Origin: Limnephilus marmoratus
Lineage: Eukaryota; Arthropoda; Insecta; Trichoptera; Limnephilidae
Reading direction: 5' to 3'
NCBI GenBank assembly: GCA_917880885.1
Contig: OU862908.1
Span: forward strand, 12,945,501-13,009,500
DNA length: 64,000 nt
The notes under the pieces are model-generated. The model was not told the origin of the DNA and searched no databases. It saw only the letters and a program-made list of their open reading frames with translations. Each line of letters opens with the position of its first letter. The first letter of the stretch is position 1. The translations under genes and the position numbers were made by a program. This document shows positions 20,901-31,386 of this stretch, piece after piece.

Positions 20901-21444
20901 ACAAGGGAATACTACTCTATGTAAATTAAGGAAAGTTGAACTCTTCCCTATGTGACACAAAACAGTCTACACAGCAATTCCAAAATCCTAAGTGAAAACA
21001 AAACAATACTCACTCAGAGAATGCAGCTCTTGCACGATGTCAAGCACAAAACGGCACTAGTTTTCATTCAAAATATTGATTTCGCCAAGGTGGTAAGTGC
21101 ACAATCTCAACATGTGTTTAGCACGGGAAGGAAGTTCAAACAATGAATATAAATTTGCATATTAATAATACGTGCCAAAATCTTAGGTAACAACAATAAT
21201 TCAATTATTGGGTGAATTATTTGATAATGACTGACTAGAAGTGACATCTCTTGGCTTTCACTAACACTCCCGTCGGAAGTAATTGCCTGCTTCACAGAGG
21301 TAAGAAAATGCATGAATATACTGAATTTCGATGTCACATAGGTAAATTCAATATAATACAAAAACCATAGATGGCGCCCTCATGGTCCCATAGCATAAAT
21401 TATTAATTTAAAAGAAATTAATGGCCAAATGGATTTAAATATAT

Positions 21445-22222
21445 TTATGGCGCGTATCCAATAACTTCTTTTTTTATATACGCGCCATTCAGTCGGTTGA
21501 CGTCGTAGCGGAGCGGTAGTGATCTCGTTTGAGAGGCGGAACTTTAAAGTTTTGTCCAGACACAGTTTAGTCGCCATCATGCGCTGGAACAATGAGGAGT
21601 TTACGTTTGCCGTTGAAGCCTACTTTTTACATGGATGTTCTGTGTTCGAAACCTAGCGGGCCTTTCGGAATCACTTTAATTTAGCCTCTGTCCCGGACCG
21701 GAAATTAATTGTTATATGGGTCACTACGTTCAGACAAACTACAAGGGCGACAAGAGAAAGAACTGGAATCCCTTGTCCCATTAGATCACCGAGCATTGAT
21801 GGCCTGTTTTGAGGGAACACTTCGCAGAGTGCCTCATCTCAATTAGGGATTTGGAGTGGCCGGCCTGCTCTCCCAATTTGTCCCCTTGTGATTTTTTTAA
21901 GGGTTTTTTTTGAAACCCCGTGTTTATGTGAACCGTCCAAGGACCCTACAAGCTACAAGATTTGAAGACCAACATCCAGGAAGAAATTTTCAGGATAACG
22001 CATGATAACCTGGCATAAGTCATGACAAACGCCAGAAATGGGTTTACTCAGTGTATGGAGAATGGGGGACGTCACCTACTTGATTTGATCTTCAAAAACT
22101 AAGTAAAACAAAACTTTATGTATGTGCCTACATTATAAAAAACAAATAAAAGTTTTCTAATTCATTCAAAGGGTTTTAAAGTATTGAAAAAGGGAAGTTA
22201 TGCTGCCGCACCCTGTATAATT
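21445..22222 (+). pseudogene. Decayed Tc1/mariner-related transposase gene
   Basis: From an ATG at 21580 the frame reads MRWNNEEFTFAVEAYFLHG, then a stop, then RAFRNHFN, the helix-turn-helix start found in a group of Tc3/mariner-like insect transposases. Further on, DLEWPACSPNLSPCDFF (about 21852-21902) is the region around the third catalytic acid, followed by frameshifts. The middle of the catalytic domain is missing. A terminal inverted repeat, AGTTATGCTGCCGCACCCTG, closes the right side near 22217. The left terminal repeat is not intact. It cannot make active protein. Confidence 0.7.
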
Positions 22223-22621
22223 GTACGAACCTGTATGTAAAAAATAAAACTGTACGCATATTTTTCATCTGGTAACACGTAAAAAATAGTATGTCAAGTT
22301 GTTCGTATATATTTGAATATTCCCAGCGTATTGGTGATTTCCTAGATCATCTCTATCCACCTCTATTATTTGGGAGGTGATCTCCATTGGTGAAGATTCA
22401 CCACCATCATTTTGAGTCGACAGCTTTCTCTCTTTTAAGGGAGATTCATAGCTGGGAAAACTTTTGAAATAATCATGTCTCCAGAGACTGCTATTCCAAG
22501 CGCCATTCATACCGTTAACATCTAATAAGAGTCTGACCGGCTAAAGGTATTATTAGTCGTCAAAGTGGACACTTTTAAAATCCCTTTGTATGTCTGAAAA
22601 TCTGTAGCTGTCCTCGAACTC

Positions 22622-23050
22622 ATGATGAAGACAAAATTATTTATTTTGTTTGTCATCAACATTCACCAGTTCACCTCATTTTCACTTCCTCCAGTCGGAA
22701 AACCTCTATGACGTAATCATGAACGAATTGCTTGGCAAAAGCACTGCTCTATTGTAATTTTTAGGTCATTTTGATAATATCAGGTCAGCAGTCACGATTA
22801 AAAGTCCCAATCCAGGAGCGGCTACACCAAAGCTATAACATTTTTTAAAAAAAAGGTTATTCATTTTGTTTCTCATACCCACTCGCCGGTTTACCTCACT
22901 TCCACAGCCTCCAGTCAGACACAACCTCTATGATGTAATCGTAAATGAATTGCTACGTAAAAGCTTTGCTTTATTGTTTTTTTAAGCACTCATCATGTCA
23001 GCAATCACGAAGTCCTAATCCAGGTTTCACCAAAATTATAACATTTTAAA
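22622..23050. repeat. Diverged tandem duplication, ~220-bp unit
   Basis: Two copies (about 22640-22845 and 22857-23050) share TTCACCTC/TTTACCTC, CCTCCAGTC, ACCTCTATGA, AATGAATTGCT-like and TCCAATCCAGG-like phrases in the same order. Non-coding. Confidence 0.65.
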
Positions 23051-23780
23051 CAAAGTAAGTAGGTAAGTTTTAAGCATTTCTAACACTTATGCTCGGTTTC
23101 CTGGCTGCTGTTACCGCAGACAAATCGAAGGTCAGAAGGCAATATTTCTCGGTGACCCAAGACGTCTGATCTGCGCTGGCGAGCTTTCAACCAGAGCCAG
23201 ATCGCTGGGGTCCTGAAGCTACGGGCAAGAAGACGGTAGCCCTAGGGGGCCGGCTCACAGTGACCGTTTAATGAGTACTGGGAAACAATTTGCCTGATTT
23301 CCCTTGCGGGACCACCGGGGAGGGGAGTGACGTAGAACGGAGACCGGAACGGAAGGCCGGGATTAAACAAAGCGAAAATTCTGAATGTCAAGCATATACA
23401 AGATATATTATTTATGTACCGAATTAAAAGTGGGTCGGGGTAAATATGGAAGCATTTTAATTCTGTCTCGTTATTTCTGAAAATCAAACAAAATTATATT
23501 ACAAAGAACATTGATATTTGAAAAAGAATACAGCTTCAATAAACTCGGGTAGAAACGCAATAGATACATGTATTTGAGATTGTTGGGGGTTGAAAAAAAA
23601 ATAGTAGTAAAAATGAACAAATAATAATAATATTTTCTTCAGTAATTGTAAATTCACTTTGTGGCATCATTTTAATTAAATGAAAATAACGAACTTTTAA
23701 ACCACTATTAAATAAATTTTATTAACATGTTTCAAAAACATATCTAGGTTTTAGGTTATTTTATTGGTAGCTATATTACA
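23051..23780. other. GC-richer patch, no gene recognised
   Basis: 23100-23370 is GC-rich against its surroundings, and a minus-strand frame of 81 codons crosses it. I recognise no motif. The rest is AT-rich. A phrase near 23662 resembles 3916. Confidence 0.4.
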
Positions 23781-23784
23781 GTAT

Positions 23785-24010
23785 TATAAGAAGAATATAC
23801 GATGCGAATGTGAATAGTAGAAGAAATCGGGGACGCCCGAGGAAGACATGGCACAGTAATCAGATACTTGAGTCGGGCCATCTCAAAAGTCAGAATAATA
23901 GAAGAGAATGTATGAGACGATGAATGAATGTGAGTGAGGCAAAGAGTGTGTGCCAAGACCGAGTTGTTTGGCGGTCCGTCCTCTTTGCCTACCCCTGCGG
24001 GAAACGGCGT
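23785..24010 (+). pseudogene. LINE ORF2 C-terminal scrap
   Basis: The frame reads RIYDANVNSRRNRGRPRKTW, then a stop, then SVCQDRVVWRSVLFAYPCG. The basic GRPRKTW block followed by a C-x-D-R-x-x-W motif is the C-terminus of several insect LINE polyproteins. It ends in a GGTTAGTTAGTTAG simple tail. The copy is short and broken. Confidence 0.6.
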
Positions 24011-24569
24011 GATGGTTAGTTAGTTAGTTATATTATATAGGTTTTTATTGGTCTGTTCTTGAAAACCTACCTTAATTTAAAGAATATTTCGTATCCTGAT
24101 GAAGAAACCTGTACAAGACCCGTAGGCCTGCACAAAAACTGTAAACAATAAGCGCCGGTACACAGAGACGCCTGACAATTCCAATGTCTTGATAGAGATG
24201 TATTCTCGCTTTGACAGCTGTTGAAGTTCCGTAGTAGAGTAAGTATCTGGTTACCGAAGCATCCATGCTGGGTATCTTCCGCCACGCATCGTGAGATGGA
24301 ATGCTCTTGCATCGGAGTATGTAGGCTGCGCTGGATGCTGGTTGTGTATTATGTGAGATGGGCTGCGCTCCAGATGATGTATATTCTCGAGTTTGTTATG
24401 TATCCAAGGGAACAGAATCCTAGGCTAGGGCGGTCGCAGCCACTCACATCTTGATTGGCTCCAGGGTATCGGTCTGCATTCTATTGGGCGTGCTGCAAGT
24501 GCATAGCGCGCATCTTTAAATGGTGTCATCATTTGATAGACGGGGTCATCATCGGGTAGGTCTGCGTTT

Positions 24570-24960
24570 AAAGGAGCCCGAGGATAACCAGGGCTTCGGC
24601 GTTATCATCAGGGCAGAGAGATGCAAGGCTCGATGCAAAGGGGCCCCGGGCTAGCAGCCCAGAGCAAGATGATCAGGGGTAGCGCAGTGACATTAAGAGC
24701 TTGGTAAGAATCAGCAAGTCCAAAGGAGCCCAAGGATGGCCATCGGGCTTCGGCGTTATCATCAGGGCAGAGAGATGCAAGGCTCGATGCAAGGGGGCCC
24801 CGGGCTAGCAGCCCAGAGCAAGATGGTCAGGAGTAGCGCAGCGACTTCAAGGGCTTGGTAAGAATCAGCAAGTCCAAAGGAGCCCAAGGATGGCCAGGGG
24901 CCCCGGGCTAGCAGCCCAGAGCAAGATGGCGAGGGGCTCAGGCGTCAGCGTTTTGTAGGT
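24570..24960. repeat. 154-bp GC-rich tandem repeat, ~2.5 copies
   Basis: The phrase GGGCTTCGGCGTTATCATC starts at 24591 and again at 24745. CCCCGGGCTAGCAGCCCAGA occurs three times. The third copy is shortened. Confidence 0.9.
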
Positions 24961-25119
24961 ATTATCCCATCGGGTGCTTGAGGTGAAAGAGTTGCGTCTT
25001 GGAGCCTCGAAAGGTGACGGCGATACTGGCGAGACTGATATCTTGAATTGAGCAGCGTTTCGATGTCGAGGATCTTCAGGTAGTAACTGTGTAGAGATGT
25101 TATTCCGATCGCTGATGGT

Positions 25120-25165
25120 GAAGACTGAATGTCAACTGCTTTCTTCGCAGACCTTTTATAGTGGC
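25120..25165 (-). promoter_or_regulatory. Putative RNA polymerase II core promoter (TATA plus initiator)
   Basis: On the minus strand CTATAAAAGG (25152-25161) is followed 34 bases later by TTCAGTC (25123-25129), an arthropod initiator-like sequence. The spacing is slightly longer than typical. Transcription would run into the GC-rich block. Confidence 0.45.
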
Positions 25166-25170
25166 AGGTC

Positions 25171-26904
25171 AGTCGGTTTCACAATATTTTAAATTCATGC
25201 AATAATTTCTATTTCCGCGTGAGTCATCTCAGGTTGTAATTTCACGTTGTGCAACAAAATAATTTATATTTTTGGGAGCATGAATCACCTAAATTAAAGT
25301 GTTGAGAAATCAATATTTCGGGGACGCGCCGTTCAAATGAAGAATATTTCCTCTTCGATAAAAATGCATGATATGAAATAACACGTTCGATATAAAACCA
25401 TTGTTTTTAAAACATTAAAAATATGTTGAAACGTTGATAACATTTATTTAATTGGGATTTTAACATGGTTTCTCATTTTCAGGTAAGTTAAATAATAATA
25501 CTTTTACACTACTAAAAATCAAGTCGAAAATAACATTTTGTGCGCAAGAAATAACAGTTCACCAGGAACATACATTAAAGAGGTTAATCTAAATAAAATA
25601 TTTACATTATCATTTCACCTTACACAAGATTAGGCAAACCATACAATTGAGGGTAAAACGAAAAATGTACACAACAATGTAAGAAGCGTAAGTATAAAAT
25701 AAGATGACGAAGTAAATGTGTGAAAAGTGGTCATTATAATTTAACATAAATAATAACTCCTCACCCTGACGTTGAAAGTGCGCTCTACAGAAATCGGTCG
25801 ACAGTTTATATAAGCATAGCGGGGTTAACCCCTCACGCCTGGGGTCTACTTTGCCACACGGTAAAATATTTCCGCTTTTCGATAAAATCCAAATAAATGG
25901 GATATTTCTGAACGCATCCGAAAACTAAAAGCTGTTTTTGGAAGGTGATGAAATATGCTTGTAAATTAAAATAAATTAAAAAATTAATTATAAAAAAAAC
26001 ATGATTTTTTAAATATTTTTTTTATGGAAACAAATTTTAAAAAATGGCTCACCTTACATTTTTTCTAACTAAAATTATCGATAACGAAAAAAAAACACAT
26101 ACATATTTTATTAGGCAAATGTATTATGAAAGATATCGTCAACTAAATTTTGTCGTTTTATGTCAAAATAATCAATAAAAATTCCCAATTATTTTAAAAT
26201 TGCGGTCGGAAACTTCGGTTTCATAAAGGTGTACATTTAAACTATTTTGCGCTTAACTTTAAGATTTTAATATGAAGCGTGGTATTTTCTCTTTCTAACA
26301 CGTTTACATCATATTTCTAAACATGATAAGTAAGAGAGACACGAAAATTTCTATGAGACCAAATAAGTTGTTCCGAAAACCGAATAAATAAGCCTGAGGG
26401 GTGAAAAAGCACTTCAATTTAATATAATTACCATAAGCCATAATGTAAAAACTGTAGTTCACGAAGGGTGAAAATTCTACATACAGGAAAGTAATTCAGT
26501 AAACAACAAAATGTTAACATTTTTCCAAAGCTCTGTACAGAAAAAAAGATGATTAAAAAAGAAACTGTAACAATGGTTTAAAAATCCAATCCGTGGTTAG
26601 TTACGACAGTCGGAAATACAGTGGAGGTACGCCACTGGCAGGTAAGTTTACTTTACAATATTTACTTCTGAAAGTAATTACGTAAAGTATGAACTCTGCT
26701 CGTGGTTCCGAGTGCCACTGGTGTTTATTTGAAACTAAAGCAAATAGAATATTTTTACAAGAGCCCGCTGGAGTTTTTTCCGAAAATCTCCTGTCAAAAA
26801 TATAAATCAACAATTTCCAAATTCTGCCGAAGAAAACGCATTTTGCAGAGCATTTATTGAAAAATTGAAACGTTTATAAAATCAATTTTTATTAGAACAG
26901 CTCT
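25171..26904. other. AT-rich sequence, no gene recognised
   Basis: A long stretch without a convincing gene, shared repeat or RNA. Open frames are short and unremarkable. Confidence 0.55.
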
Positions 26905-27005
26905 CTTTTCGTAACTTTCGAAGGTTATTCCCATCAATGTAATATGTCATTAAAGAAGAAGATAACACCAATAATTCTAAACGAAAATATGAAAAAGAAC
27001 AAGCC
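26905..27005 (-). mobile_element. SINE C tail fragment
   Basis: Matches the tail of SINE C (see 34905-35061): GGTTATTCCCATCAATGTAA, AGAAGATAAC and AAACGAAAATATGAAA. It abuts the RTE-type LINE end. Confidence 0.6.
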
Positions 27006-27013
27006 ATAGAAAA

Positions 27014-27424
27014 ATGAAAAATCAGAGTGTGAACTTTACATGGACATGGAAAGTAAATACCATGAACAGGTTAGAGGCTTTTAAAATGTGGCTTCACCGG
27101 AGAATGCTCAAGGTCCCATGGACCGACATGATCACCAACATAGAAATTCTCAGGCGGGCTAGAGCAGATAGAGAACTGCTTACAATAATAAAAATTAGGA
27201 AAATTTCATATCTGGGTCATATACTTCGAGGGGAGAAGTATCATTTGCTCCATTTAATATTAAAAGGCAAGATAGACGGTCGCCGAGGGCCTGGTAGGAG
27301 ACAAATGTCTTGGCTGCGTAATATACGAGAGTGGACCGGCATTAGAAGTGTGGAGGAGCTATTCCGGGCAGCGCAAGACAGAGAGACATTTTCAATAGTG
27401 ATGGCCAACGTCGGAGGGACCTGA
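27014..27424 (+). pseudogene. RTE-type LINE reverse-transcriptase C-terminus
   Basis: The frame, open for ~136 codons, holds NRLEAFKMWLHRRMLKVPW, YLGHILRGEKYHLL, GRRGPGRRQMSWLRNIREW and ELFRAAQDRETFSIV. This order is the well-known C-terminal region of insect 'endonuclease-reverse transcriptase' LINEs of RTE-like type. No catalytic motifs are included, so it is 5'-truncated. After the stop comes CACACAAAGAAGAAGAAGAA, a short simple-repeat tail rather than poly(A), as usual for RTE elements. The ATG at 27014 is incidental. Confidence 0.8.
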
Positions 27425-27444
27425 TACGGCACACAAAGAAGAAG

Positions 27445-27930
27445 AAGAAGTGCACTTTACCCGCGGTAGAAGTGAAATCTTCAGAAAACTAAAGCAAACA
27501 AGAGTGGGGAGGCTACGAAGCACCGCACAAAGAGCAGACCGATTATCCTATCTCATTCTCTCGAAGGCTAAATCCTTAAGATGCATGCGTTTGAATCTTT
27601 TTAGTGTCGCTATTTTTCGCTTCATCGAGTTTCAAATCACAACGGTGCTAAAGAAGTTTTCACTTAAAAATCAGAGTGCAATTTACACGAGGTAGAAGAT
27701 AAACCTTAAGAAAACTAAAGTAAACAAGAAAGGGTAGACAACGAAGCATTGCACAAACAGGAGACAGATAGGCTACGAAGCACCGCACAAAGAGGATACC
27801 GATTATAGTATCTCATTCTCTCGTAGGTTAAATCCTATAGATGTATGTATTTGAGTGTTTTTGGTGTTGTTATATTTCATTTCATGGAATTTTAAATCAC
27901 GACAATGCTAAAGAAGTTTCGACTTCAAAA
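27445..27930. repeat. Family F repeat, two tandem copies (~235 bp)
   Basis: Two diverged copies (about 27447-27680 and 27681-27930) share GGTAGAAG, AAACTAAAG, GAAGCACCGCACAAAG, CTCATTCTCTCG and GTGCTAAAGAAGTTT-like phrases. A third copy is at 54955-55175. Non-coding, class unknown. Confidence 0.75.
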
Positions 27931-28019
27931 GATAACGTCGGAAAAAAAACTTTTACCAATTCGGCTACTGATACCTCCTATTTAAATGTCATTTTTCTCA
28001 ATCTTATATTATAAATAAG

Positions 28020-28190
28020 AAGTCTTAGTAGCCGAATTAGTAGAGGCGTTTGTCCCGGTAAGACGAGAGGTTCTGGGTTCGACTCCCAGTTGCGACTGTT
28101 ATCTTTTCATTTTTCCGTGTCTTGTTGTTTTTAATATTTTCGTTTATATTATTAGTGTAATCTTCTTCTTGATAGTTTATAAAATCCATT
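28020..28190 (+). mobile_element. SINE C, tRNA-derived
   Basis: The head carries an A-box-like TTAGTAGAGGCG and a B box GGGTTCGACTCCC in a tRNA-like region (about 28028-28098). It is followed by the shared body TTTTTCCGTGTCTTGTT and TTCGTTTATATTATTA. Other copies lie at 26905, 34905 and 40235. Confidence 0.65.
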
Positions 28191-28655
28191 ACAATTAGTT
28201 TTGTGAAAAATAAAATTATTGATTACCACACAATGCCACATTAATTTGGTGAACATCTAATTTTTGAACAATTCTGATATTAAACTAGTTCAATGTCAGA
28301 GAATATTTATAGTTGTAAGTAATTACTGAGGTAATGTCACGGTGGCAGCATTTTGCTTACATTTTTAAATGTCAAATTTATTTTTAGTTATTATTTTATT
28401 TTCTTCGGTTCTCCCCCGTTCTCTTAGTTTTGTGGAAAAAAATATTACTTACGTAGGTATTTGGAAATTAACCTTCGCTCTATGTAACTAACAAAATGGA
28501 GTGGTAGCTGAAGTCAGAAAAGATAGACCACCCTACAACCTCCTTATTCAACACATTCCTTCCTTCGTTTATATTCAAACATCTTCTTATACATCCGTAA
28601 ATCCATAAATGTTATTTTAGTATTATTATTCCCGTAAAGTCTAGTCCTATTTTAT
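28191..28655. other. AT-rich sequence, nothing recognised
   Basis: No gene or shared repeat recognised. Confidence 0.5.
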
Positions 28656-28659
28656 ATTT

Positions 28660-28890
28660 AGAAATGCTGTGTGAAAGGTCTTTTTAGGAAAATGAAGTTC
28701 TGGGAAGTAAAAAGGTATGAGAGTCCGGTAGAAGAGTTCAAAAGGTCTCCCTCAACCAGTCTCTCCCAGTCCGGCCCCAAGACCTAGACAAACCTTACCC
28801 CAATGCACCCGGGCACCTCTGCTATGTCACCAAATGTAGAGAACACTTGGGTGACTTTTGGCAGGAATGTTGGTTATCCAATAAATGAAA
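28660..28890 (-). mobile_element. Family A repeat with internal deletions
   Basis: A reverse copy holding GATGCTGTGTGAAAGG-like, AAAGGTCTCCCTCAACCAGT and GGTTATCCAATAAATG parts in order, with gaps. Confidence 0.65.
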
Positions 28891-28904
28891 TCAATTGAAA
28901 GAGT

Positions 28905-29235
28905 CGATACCGTATCCGTATCCGCGGATATCCGAGGGAGAAGAAAGATCCGTCACTTTTCTCGCGGATCTTTTAGGGTCTATCTTTTACCTTATTAATT
29001 TTTAATTGATAGGATGAAATGCTATATATAGGTGATTAGGTAGAATTAAAACACTATTAAATTTCATTCAGAGTATTTTTTATTTCTTAAAATCATATTA
29101 AGTTACCATACTGTCGTTGCGGCGGGCGTAACGTCAACTATCGTTTCAAGGTCTCGCGCACCGACACCGATTGAATAAGAAAATAAATATCCGTATCCGC
29201 GGATATACATTTTTAACGATCCGGCACATCACTAG
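28905..29235. mobile_element. Probable non-autonomous DNA transposon with ATCCGCGGAT-rich ends
   Basis: Near both ends lies CCGTATCCGCGGATAT, itself partly palindromic (28918-28932 and 29190-29208). The right edge reads GATCCGGCACATCACTAG, in the style of some hAT-type ends. I could not identify an unambiguous target duplication. Confidence 0.4.
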
Positions 29236-29401
29236 TTTGAAGACCATCAACAGGCGTTCAGTATACAAACTAACAACGTACAATTTAAAAAAGCAAAATG
29301 ACAGAGTATTTTCATCTTTAAAAAAAATCTTAAAAATCGATTTAGTTTTGAGGGAAAAAATGGGGAATACAAAACCTCGATTTCGACGATTTTATTTAGG
29401 T

Positions 29402-29757
29402 ACTAGCTGGTACCCGGCATGCGTTGCAATGCCATTCAAAGAAATAAATTTATCTCCTGCATGTCCTTTCCCTTGCGTCCCCGTTCCCTTCCACCTTCCC
29501 TGCCTTCCCCATCCCTCGTTCCCTCGCCGCGAACCCCACCTTCCTCCTGCCTTTCCTCCTTGCCGCTAAAATGTATGAAATACACACATTTTAATTTTAC
29601 AAATTTCATAACGCCAGAGCTTACCATTATATATAGCCTATGTTACTCGCTGATAATTTAGCTTTCTATTGGTGAAAGCATTTTTAAAATCGGTTTAGTG
29701 GTTTAGACGTGAAAACATAACAAACAAACACACGAATTTCGCATTTATAATATTAGT
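29402..29757 (-). mobile_element. Helitron-like 1 copy, full-length
   Basis: In reverse, it runs from CTAGCTGGTACCCGGCATGC to GCATTTATAATATTAGTATG. It includes the C/T-rich block, GCGTTATGAAATTTGTAAAA (read in reverse) and AAAATCGGTTTAGTGGTTTA. The CTAG edge and AT-rich opposite end fit a non-autonomous Helitron-type element, but no Rep/helicase is present. Confidence 0.65.
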
Positions 29758-30046
29758 ATGGATTATAAGCCTGAGGTGCAGTTGTCCTTTTCACTCAGTA
29801 AGAGGGAGTAAGAGTGACAGTGATAGCAACAGTTTAGTAAAATACCTATTGTTCAAATTTCTCGCCTTTCGGAATTCCCCCGGCCGAAAATCCACATTTC
29901 GTCGAAAGATGTTCTTACGATCGTACAGGGTGGTTCCAATGAGAAGATTAATTATATATTTTTGAAGTAGCTATTACTTTGTGGTTATCCATTATAGAAA
30001 AATGAAATAATTTAACTTTGTATAAACCACTTATTTGATGCGCAAA

Positions 30047-30081
30047 TCCGACCGGTTTCGGAACAAACGTTCCTTCGTCAG
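30047..30081 (-). ncRNA. Hammerhead ribozyme-like motif (PLE family 2)
   Basis: On the minus strand: CTGACGA, one extra A, GGAAC, GTTT, GTTCC, GAAA, CCGGTC, GGA. Stem II is 5 bp. ACCGGT is a 6-nt palindrome for a dimeric stem III. The cleavage triplet is GTC, the most common natural one. The variable seventh core position is C. Confidence 0.7.
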
Positions 30082-30090
30082 TATAAGCTT

Positions 30091-30128
30091 TCCCTGACGA
30101 AGGAACGTTTGTTCCGAAACCGGTCGGA
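30091..30128 (+). ncRNA. Hammerhead ribozyme-like motif (PLE family 2)
   Basis: This is the plus-strand partner: TCC at 30091-30093 can pair with GGA at 30126-30128 as stem I. CTGACGA is at 30094-30100, stem II at 30102-30106/30111-30115, GAAA at 30116-30119, and cleavage is predicted after 30125. Core bases are intact. Confidence 0.7.
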
Positions 30129-30191
30129 TTTGCGCATCAAATAAGTGGTTTATACAAAGTTAAATTATTTCATTTTTCTAGATTAATTATA

Positions 30192-31386
30192 CTCCGTACC
30201 AGCTTTTTAAAATTATAACTCAATATCGATTTTATTTCACTCCAAATTTGCTTTCATTTATACCTACATCCAAAAATGCTGAAAGGCGTGGTGATAAAAG
30301 TATTAAAATTATGTGCTTTTGTAATTATTTTTTTATCATAAGTATTTATCATTTTTCAATAATGTCTAAGCAAAATAAGAATGTATAAAAATCTTAAACA
30401 TATTAGTTTGTAAGAGCGCCAATAAATACACAGAGGGACAAATTTTCGTCGAAAAACACATGTACGTATATATTTTTTAATAGTTTTTATTTAAAATAAA
30501 ATTAAAATTTTGAAACATGCGTTTACCAGATAATGTATTGATTTATTTTATACATGATTATATGATTTGAAATAGGCTTCGATCAAGATATCCTTGGTCG
30601 AAGGAAATAGGTGTTGTATCATACAAAATATTTTTTGAAAACTTAACAAATCTGCCAACGACCAATGGTATAACCTTATTATACTAAAAATAATTTTTTT
30701 TTTCAAAATTTAAAACATGCGTTTACTAGATAAAAAAAATCTTTCGAAATCAGTTTATAATTTTTTGTGGAAAAGAGTCAAAACGTCTAAAATCCGATTT
30801 AAATACTTCATACTTCTGGTTTTCTCTGGTTTATATCCTTATATTGAAAAAAAAATCATCAGGAAAAATCTCCAAATATCCTTAGGAATCGCTGGTTAAA
30901 ATCATTATGCCTTTCCCTATGAAGACAGTTCTGTTATTATTATTGTCTTGAATGAAGCGTTATTTAAATTTTCGTGATTTACATTGGTTTAATCGTGAAT
31001 CTTTGTCATAAATTAAGTGTTCCTCTCTTACTCGGACAAGGAAGCGCACGAACTGCATATTTATCGTCAATTTATACTGCGATGTCAATAAGGTTTGTTA
31101 AAATTAACAACACCACTTAAAGCAGTTTGGATAAATTGATTTCACAAAGTTGAAAAATTTCTCATTTCCGCACTTACTTTTTATAGATCTTAATATTAAT
31201 ATATTTGGTAATGTTTTATTATTTAGACTCATTTTTAATAAGCATAGATTTTTGAAATCACTGTTCGTTTCAACTTAATATAATGCATTTATGTTAAAAT
31301 TTTGTTAAAATTAATTTACGCGTAATTATAGTAAAACCTAACTATATTTTTGTTTCTTTGATGTAATAAAGTAGTAGCAAATTAAT
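30192..31386. other. AT-rich sequence, no gene recognised
   Basis: No convincing frame or shared repeat. A phrase with TTTTTTCAAAATTTAAAACATGCG-like content occurs twice (near 30507 and 30700), suggesting a small diverged duplication. Confidence 0.5.

Larger units (their letters stand above)
24060..25170 (-). other. GC-rich block of unknown identity
   Basis: About 1.1 kb with clearly higher GC than its surroundings. It holds the 154-bp tandem repeat at 24570-24960 and, at its right edge, a promoter-like signal reading leftward. No long frame is convincing. An 81-codon minus-strand frame (24067-24312) ends near a possible splice donor (AAG then GTAGGT, around 24070). It could be the long terminal repeat or leader of a retroelement or a non-coding first exon; I cannot tell which. 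Confidence 0.4.
29945..30191. mobile_element. Penelope-type inverted hairpin element, family 2 (perfect 87-bp arms, 12-bp target duplication)
   Basis: AGATTAATTATA occurs at 29945-29956 and 30180-30191. Between them lie a 38-bp unpaired left tail (29957-29994), an 87-bp left arm (29995-30081), a 12-nt spacer and an 87-bp right arm (30094-30180) that are, as far as I can read, perfect inverse copies. Each arm has a hammerhead-like motif and ends in GTGGTTTATACAAAGTTAAA and TTTCATTTTTCT. The same end, diverged, follows the GIY-YIG relic near 47600-47642, which ties it to a second PLE family. The layout matches the family 1 hairpin at 3341-3619, although the sequences differ. Confidence 0.85.

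Noticed and set aside
24090..24115. CTGATGAAGAAACC near 24098
   Set aside because: GAAA follows the CTGATGA box with no room for stem II; chance match.
25035..25085. Hammerhead-like order CTGAAGA ... GAAACG on the minus strand of the GC-rich block
   Set aside because: No stem II can be drawn between the two boxes and no PLE sequence surrounds it.
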